Source of the DNA: Phycisphaerales bacterium
Lineage (GTDB): Bacteria > Pseudomonadota > Gammaproteobacteria > Competibacterales > Competibacteraceae
Assembly: GCA_014879435.1 (NCBI GenBank)
Contig: JACSSB010000141.1
Coordinates: 1 to 10,518, forward strand
Direction of reading: 5' to 3'
Length of the DNA stretch: 10,518 bases
Positions 7,038-10,518 of the stretch are shown piece after piece. Below the pieces are notes generated by a model, which saw only the letters and a list, made by a program, of their open reading frames with translations, made no database searches and had not been told where the DNA came from. The number at the start of each line of letters is the position of its first letter. Within the stretch, counting starts at the first letter, position 1. Made by a program: the position numbers and the translations under genes.

Positions 7038-7049
7038 TTACCTGAAATT

Positions 7050-7086
7050 AATACTAATGGTATTGTGTTTAAATACTTATAGTATT
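7050..7086. promoter_or_regulatory. Paired palindromic operator, AATAC-N5-GTATT x2
   Basis: AATACTAATGGTATT (7050-7064) and AATACTTATAGTATT (7072-7086) share perfect AATAC/GTATT half-sites with five-base centres. Their centres are 22 bp apart, about two helical turns, so two dimers would sit on the same face of the DNA. The second copy lies in the spacer of the candidate promoter. This is the classic form of a phage repressor operator. The repressor gene itself is not in the window. Confidence 0.6.
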
Positions 7087-7091
7087 ATATT
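7063..7091 (+). promoter_or_regulatory. Candidate sigma-70 promoter for the early operon
   Basis: TTGTGT (7063-7068), a 17-bp spacer, then TATATT (7086-7091), which matches TATAAT in five of six positions. The start would be near 7098. The -35 box and spacer overlap the two palindromes, so a bound repressor would block it. Confidence 0.4.
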
Positions 7092-7215
7092 GAATGGCAA
7101 GAGGTTGTAGTTAGGCTCTTTTTTCAATGGTTCTAGGTTTTTGTGGTGGCCTTAAAACTGAGAAAAACCGAAACCAAGGCTTGAATCTCATTTCATCAGC
7201 GATGGAGTAAACATC

Positions 7216-7569
7216 ATGCAATTAGCCGCGAATTCTTATGCAATCGGCCCAGGGTTTTATGACTGGGAATATGACCGTAAAGAACGTGAAGCGGAAAGCC
7301 TTGATCGTCGGATTGATGATCTTATCGACGGCCTTGCCGAGCAAAATGCAAACCATCAATCAGATCGGCAATACATTGAAAATATCATCGCGGATGCAAT
7401 GGAGCATATTGATGCGGATCGATTCAATAGATGGTTATGGCAAATCTGGGTTGCATATCATTGCAAAGAGGATACAAAAAAAGCGTTGGGTAATTTCGCA
7501 CAAACGTGCATCGCAGAAATGTTAGGGAAGGGAATACATACGGTAATGACCAACATCGCACGCAAGTAA
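7216..7569 (+). CDS. Hypothetical early protein, 117 aa
   Basis: Not recognised. ATG at 7216 with GGAG nine bases upstream. The N-terminal third is acidic and Tyr/Trp-containing (YAIGPGFYDWEYDRKERE). Residues about 25-80 are mostly helical and charged (LDRRIDDLIDGLAEQ, YIENIIADAMEHIDADRF). A WLWQIW motif follows near residue 76. There is no signal peptide or TM segment. It is the first gene of the operon behind the operator region, so it is probably made early and controlled by that switch. Its codon use is more AT-rich than that of the late genes. Confidence 0.7.
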   Translation: MQLAANSYAIGPGFYDWEYDRKEREAESLDRRIDDLIDGLAEQNANHQSDRQYIENIIADAMEHIDADRFNRWLWQIWVAYHCKEDTKKALGNFAQTCIAEMLGKGIHTVMTNIARK

Positions 7570-7607
7570 AAAAAGGCGCTTCTGTTGCGGCAAACAACGG
7601 AAGCGCC
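7568..7607 (-). terminator. Strong intrinsic terminator, oriented on the minus strand
   Basis: GGCGCTTCTGTTG (7575-7587) pairs with CAACGGAAGCGCC (7595-7607) in 13 consecutive pairs (one G-U) around the loop CGGCAAA. On the minus strand the stem is followed by seven T (the A run 7568-7574). On the plus strand it is followed only by CACTTTC. The best reading is a terminator for leftward transcription, although every gene around it runs rightwards. It could also be an mRNA-stabilising hairpin for the upstream gene. Confidence 0.6.
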
Positions 7608-7646
7608 CACTTTCACCCCGAAACAGCACGAAACGAGGTAATACCA

Positions 7647-7802
7647 ATGCTATCACAGCACAAATTTGAGCGACAACACGCGGATGTCCTGGATTTTGAT
7701 CAGTGGTTGGATACTGAAGCAGGAAAAGCATGGCTTGATCGCGAAGCCGAGCGCTACGACAGCGATGCCAGCTTTGGTTGGCCTTGGGAGCAATCACTAT
7801 GA
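7647..7802 (+). CDS. Small acidic hypothetical protein, 51 aa
   Basis: Not recognised. The ATG at 7647 is preferred because GAGGT lies eight bases upstream; a longer frame from 7506 would run through the hairpin. The sequence is acidic and Trp-rich (VLDFDQWLDTEAGKAWLDRE, FGWPWEQSL). The stop overlaps the next start (ATGA at 7799), so it is translated together with the 170-aa protein. Small acidic early phage proteins often bind or mimic nucleic-acid-binding partners, but nothing in this sequence proves that. Confidence 0.6.
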   Translation: MLSQHKFERQHADVLDFDQWLDTEAGKAWLDREAERYDSDASFGWPWEQSL

Positions 7803-8311
7803 CAACTGAAATTCTGTTGGAAGAGGTGGGATTGGAAGAGGGCCAGATTTTGACGGACTCGATTCGGCAATGGCGATCCGACTGTCAAGCCGGGCAATTC
7901 AAAATCGGCGCTTCAGCAATGAAAGGAGGGAAGCTGGATATGGAATTGGTAGGAGCGCAGATCAACGAAGGGGAATATTTCGGTTATTCCTTCCAAAAAT
8001 GGTTGGCCCTGCTGTTTATCGATCCAGACGGCATCCTTTCATCCATCCTGTTCAAAACAGAATCATTGGACAACTTTGAAGAACTACGCCGGAGCTATCG
8101 CATTAAAGGCGAAAGCCTACTCGGTAAAACCGTCAGAGCCATGATGAGTAAACGCGCAGGCAAGACCGCAAGCTATTTTGCCGTTGAATTCGAAGTGATT
8201 GCCGCAGGCAAATATGCCGAAGCCATCGCGCAATTCCGGCAATCGCAGTATTCACCGGATTTTGTCCGGCTGATTGAAAGCAAACCGGCTGAGAACGGCA
8301 ACGATCAATAA
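7799..8311 (+). CDS. Hypothetical early protein, 170 aa, upstream of the RecE-like exonuclease
   Basis: Not firmly recognised. The start is the ATG at 7799, overlapping the previous stop. After a short N-terminal acidic region it shows a run of beta-strand-like segments (FKIGASAMKGGKLDMELVG, EYFGYSFQKWLALLFIDPDG, ILFKTESLDN) and then a basic stretch (KTVRAMMSKRAGK) followed by another strand (ASYFAVEFEVI). This resembles an OB-fold or single-strand-binding arrangement only in outline. Position directly before a RecE-like exonuclease, where phages often keep annealing or ssDNA-binding partners, supports a recombination role. No RecT or Redbeta signature is visible. Confidence 0.6.
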   Translation: MTTEILLEEVGLEEGQILTDSIRQWRSDCQAGQFKIGASAMKGGKLDMELVGAQINEGEYFGYSFQKWLALLFIDPDGILSSILFKTESLDNFEELRRSYRIKGESLLGKTVRAMMSKRAGKTASYFAVEFEVIAAGKYAEAIAQFRQSQYSPDFVRLIESKPAENGNDQ

Positions 8312-8318
8312 TTGCCAT

Positions 8319-8336
8319 TGCGCCATGGATGGCGCA
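8319..8336. repeat. Intergenic palindrome with CCATGGATGG core (copy 2)
   Basis: TGCGCCATGGATGGCGCA is a perfect 18-bp palindrome-type hairpin (TGCGCC/GGCGCA around ATGGAT). It sits eight bases after the 170-aa gene's stop and just before the exonuclease ribosome binding site. It shares its central 12 bases with the copy at 2637-2648. Confidence 0.5.
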
Positions 8337-8353
8337 TAGGGAGGAATCCTCGC

Positions 8354-9175
8354 ATGAACAACAGCGACTATCAGAGATTACCCGCTATTTCCTCGCACTG
8401 GCTGATCGAAATGCTGAAAAGCCCTGCTGACTGCTGGCGGAAATACCTCGACCCGCAGCGGACCACCGAGGAACCAACTCACGCTTTACGGTTCGGGACG
8501 CTCGTACACTGCTTGGCCCTGACCCCGCACCAATTTGAGCACGAATTTATCGTGGCCGACTACGAACGGCGATCCAACGCCGGAAAATCCCGCTATGCCG
8601 AGCTGGTGGCAACCGGGCGGACGGTGGTACGACCTGCTGAACTGGAGAAAGCGCGTGCCATCGCCGCCGCTTTGCACGCCGATCCCGATGCGCGCACGTT
8701 GCTACGCGGTGGCAAGAAGGAACGAACGATCATCCAGCCAAGAACCAACGGCCTGTTGCCACTCAAGGCCCGGCTGGATATTCATCAGGAAGCGCGGCGG
8801 CAAGTGGTGGAACTGAAAACCACCTACTCGATCCACGTCGTAGAAACGGCGATAGCACGTTATCGCTATCTGCTGTCGGCAGCGTTCTATCAAAACATGG
8901 TGAAAGGGCAGAGCGTAGTATTTGTGTTTGTACAGACCGCGCCACCCCATGATGTTGTGGTGATCCCCATGGGGCGCGAACAGCTTCAGGAAGGCCGCGA
9001 GCAATGGCAAACCGCGTTGGCGCGCTTCGATCAGTGTTTTCGGGCGAACGACTGGCCAGAAGCCGCGCCGATCATGGAAGCCGATGACGATGATCCGCTG
9101 ATGCTACCAACCAAGATCATGCCACGCTGCAACGGTCCACGATTCGATCTACCCCTTGGCGAGCTGGCGCTATAG
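8354..9175 (+). CDS. RecE/ExoVIII-like PD-(D/E)XK exonuclease
   Basis: 273 aa from ATG at 8354 with GGGAGGA at 8339-8345; an in-frame ATG at 8312 lacks a good site and would read through the hairpin. The N-terminal 'ISSHWLIEMLKSPADCWRKYL' block and FGTLVH (47-52) are typical of phage RecE-like nucleases. The core has K138-A-R-L-D142 and V-V-E153-L-K155-T-T, giving the D...ExK metal-binding set, with H52 as the usual extra His. It ends with an acidic EADDDDP segment. The family degrades one strand of linear double-stranded DNA 5' to 3' for annealing-type recombination. A partner annealing protein is expected nearby; the upstream 170-aa protein is the only candidate in view. Confidence 0.85.
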   Translation: MNNSDYQRLPAISSHWLIEMLKSPADCWRKYLDPQRTTEEPTHALRFGTLVHCLALTPHQFEHEFIVADYERRSNAGKSRYAELVATGRTVVRPAELEKARAIAAALHADPDARTLLRGGKKERTIIQPRTNGLLPLKARLDIHQEARRQVVELKTTYSIHVVETAIARYRYLLSAAFYQNMVKGQSVVFVFVQTAPPHDVVVIPMGREQLQEGREQWQTALARFDQCFRANDWPEAAPIMEADDDDPLMLPTKIMPRCNGPRFDLPLGELAL

Positions 9176-9178
9176 ATC

Positions 9179-9529
9179 ATGTCGATCCAACCAGCTTCAG
9201 AGACCTATTCGATGCGCACATATGATCTATCAGAAGCGGCGGCGCTGCTCAAAATGAGTGCTGAGGCGCTGCGACAACGAGCGGCCTCCGGTGTGATTCA
9301 GGCATACAAGCCTGGAAAGCGTTGGGTGTTCCTTGAATCTGATCTGCACGACTATCTGATAGCGGGCTATGATCGAAAGCAGGCGGCAGTAACTAGGAGG
9401 ATGCAGTGTCCATCTACAAGCGCGGGCAAGTCTGGTGGGTACGCTTCACATCACCAAACGGACAGCGAATACACCAATCTACTGAAACTGCCGACCGACA
9501 GGCCGCCCAGGAATACCACGACACGCTGA
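9179..9529 (+). CDS. HTH DNA-binding protein, excisionase-like
   Basis: 116 aa from ATG 9179, or 105 aa from ATG 9212; neither has a strong ribosome binding site. The core TYDLSEAAALLKMSAEALRQ, then a wing with KPGKRWVFLESDLHDYL, is the MerR/excisionase-type winged helix (HTH_17 class). Such proteins bend attachment-site DNA and set excision direction, or act as small repressors. It lies immediately upstream of the integrase. Its last 41 codons overlap the integrase start in another frame, and that tail looks like a frame shadow of the integrase. Function as Xis is inferred from fold and place. Confidence 0.7.
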   Translation: MSIQPASETYSMRTYDLSEAAALLKMSAEALRQRAASGVIQAYKPGKRWVFLESDLHDYLIAGYDRKQAAVTRRMQCPSTSAGKSGGYASHHQTDSEYTNLLKLPTDRPPRNTTTR

Positions 9530-10428
9530 AAGCCAAGCTTTGGCGAGAGTCAAAGCTTGGAGACCGGCCATCGTATTCATGGGAACAAGCCGTGGTGAAA
9601 TGGCTTGGAGAAACCGCGCATAAAGCCAGTCAAAAGGAAGACATTAAGCTCTTGCGTTGGCTCGACCCGCACTTACGCGGCTTGGCGCTCACCGCAATCA
9701 CCAGGGAGAAAATCCGGCAGATCGGCGACATCAAGCGATTAGCGGCAAGCCCGGCTACGGCAAACCGCCATCTTGCGCTCATTCGATCAATTCTGCGCCG
9801 AGCGGCAAGGGAATGGGAATGGATCGATCAGGCGCCGCTAGTTCGCTTGTACCCAGAACCAGCACGGCGTATCCGCTGGATTACGCGAGAGCAAGCCGAA
9901 CGACTGCTATCAGAACTACCCGAACACCTTGCGGCACTGGCCCGGTTCAGCTTGGCTACTGGATTACGGCAAGCAAACGCAACGGGGCTACGCTGGGACC
10001 AGATCGATGTGGCACGGGCTGTCGCTTGGATTCACGCTGATCAAGCAAAGAACGGGAAGGCAATACCGGTTCCACTAAACCCTGATGCTATGGCTGTGGT
10101 ACGGGAACAAATCGGAAAGCATCCGGCCGTAGTGTTCACATTTGAAGGGCGACCGATCTTGCAGCCTAATACCAAAGCATGGCGGAAGGCATTAGAACGC
10201 GCTGGGATCGAGAATTTCCGCTGGCACGACTTGCGCCACACTTGGGCAAGCTGGCATGTACAAGCTGGGACACCACTACACGTATTGCAGGAATTGGGAG
10301 GGTGGGAGACTCCCGCGATGGTCCGACGCTACGCACATCTGGCCCCGGAACATCTTGCAGAACATGCGGCGCGAATCTCTATTTCTGCACCAAATCTGCA
10401 CCACGGCAAACTAATAGCGATCAAGTAA
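9406..10428 (+). CDS. int: Tyrosine site-specific recombinase (phage-type integrase)
   Basis: 340 aa from GTG at 9406, with AGGAGG at 9395-9400. N-terminal arm-binding motif (SIYKRGQVWWVRFTSPNGQR), a SAM-like core-binding domain (about 55-150), then the catalytic domain with the complete set: R188 (ATGLRQAN), K218, H274-D-L-R277, W300 in LGGW, and nucleophile Y309 (MVRRYAHL). It integrates and excises the element through a tyrosine-DNA intermediate. The stop is 24 bp from the 3' end of tRNA-Lys, and the gene runs towards it. This is the standard arrangement for integrases that use a tRNA 3' end as attachment site. Full length and apparently intact. Confidence 0.95.
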   Translation: MSIYKRGQVWWVRFTSPNGQRIHQSTETADRQAAQEYHDTLKAKLWRESKLGDRPSYSWEQAVVKWLGETAHKASQKEDIKLLRWLDPHLRGLALTAITREKIRQIGDIKRLAASPATANRHLALIRSILRRAAREWEWIDQAPLVRLYPEPARRIRWITREQAERLLSELPEHLAALARFSLATGLRQANATGLRWDQIDVARAVAWIHADQAKNGKAIPVPLNPDAMAVVREQIGKHPAVVFTFEGRPILQPNTKAWRKALERAGIENFRWHDLRHTWASWHVQAGTPLHVLQELGGWETPAMVRRYAHLAPEHLAEHAARISISAPNLHHGKLIAIK

Positions 10429-10490
10429 ATAGTGCAACTTATTGAAAATATTGGTGGGCCGTGTCCGGTTCGAACGGACGACCAACAGAT
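10429..10490. other. Probable attachment site of the element at the tRNA-Lys 3' end
   Basis: The integrase ends at 10428 and the tRNA 3' terminus is at 10452. Tyrosine integrases commonly recombine within the T-arm or anticodon arm of a tRNA and rebuild the 3' end. The core site is therefore expected in the tRNA 3' half. No second copy of that half was found elsewhere in the window, so exact limits cannot be drawn. Confidence 0.5.
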
Positions 10491-10518
10491 TAAAAGTCTG
10501 CTGCTCTACCGACTGAGC
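10452..10518 (-). tRNA. tRNA-Lys (UUU), 5' end beyond the window
   Basis: On the minus strand the sequence reads from the D-arm (GCTCAGTCGGTAGAGC) through anticodon stem-loop GCAGA-CTTTTAA-TCTGT (anticodon UUU), T-arm GTCCG-TTCGAAC-CGGAC, and the 3' acceptor ACGGCCC, A discriminator and encoded CCA. About nine bases of the 5' acceptor strand lie past the right edge. Anticodon and overall sequence fit bacterial tRNA-Lys. Confidence 0.95.

Larger units (their letters stand above)
7030..7215 (+). promoter_or_regulatory. AT-rich control region ahead of the early operon
   Basis: No gene is present. Composition switches abruptly from the G/T-rich tract to AT-rich DNA. It holds the paired palindromes, a candidate promoter and an untranslated leader of about 118 nt before the ATG at 7216. 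A loose GGTTTTT (7136-7142) / AAAAACC (7163-7169) inverted repeat is also present. The boundary between a late-type block on the left and recombination genes on the right suggests the element's main switch lies here. Confidence 0.5.

Noticed and set aside
6032..7045. 337-aa and overlapping 303-aa Gly/Val/Cys-rich frames on the plus strand
   Set aside because: They are open in every frame because A is absent. They use only the ten residues codable without A, and no ribosome binding site or family resemblance was seen.
9179..9529. Programmed frameshift joining the HTH protein to the integrase
   Set aside because: The integrase has its own AGGAGG and GTG start, and no clear slippery sequence was seen in the overlap.

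Overview
The window looks like the right-hand part of a prophage-like or satellite-like mobile element in a gammaproteobacterium. The coding regions have moderately high GC. A type I-F CRISPR repeat with its leader lies at the left edge, and the element abuts a tRNA-Lys(UUU) gene at the right edge. I cannot name the species.

Layout. (1) 1-160: one type I-F repeat on the minus strand, at the leader end of an array that continues off the left edge, followed by a leader holding an exact IHF consensus site inside a 10-bp inverted repeat. (2) 316-1149: a lysis cassette of GH108-type endolysin, small holin-like membrane protein and an embedded Rz1-like outer-membrane spanin. (3) 1163-5995: a same-strand operon of two large paralogous proteins with fibronectin-III-like beta modules, each ending in an HU/IHF-like domain, then a staphylococcal-nuclease-like enzyme and a small membrane-anchored coiled-coil protein. 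The last three genes are joined by ATGA stop/start overlaps. (4) 5996-7029: a gene-free segment almost without adenine on the + strand. The run 6152-6726 (575 nt) has no A at all, and 6045-6937 has only four. It is therefore open in nearly all six frames for reasons of composition alone. (5) 7030-7215: an AT-rich control region with two AATAC-N5-GTATT palindromes 22 bp apart over a candidate promoter. (6) 7216-10428: an early/recombination operon of three unrecognised small genes, a RecE-like PD-(D/E)XK exonuclease, a HTH/excisionase-like protein and a tyrosine integrase. (7) 10452-10518: the 3' part of tRNA-Lys on the minus strand, the likely integration target.

How the parts may work together. 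The integrase and HTH protein would insert and excise the element at tRNA-Lys. The exonuclease and its small partners would handle DNA ends. The lysis and FN3-HU genes look like late phage functions. No capsid, portal or terminase gene is present. Either the element continues to the left and encloses the CRISPR array, or it is a short satellite or remnant next to the array.

The two most unusual signals are the adenine-free tract and the pair of FN3 proteins with HU-like C-termini coupled to a nuclease.
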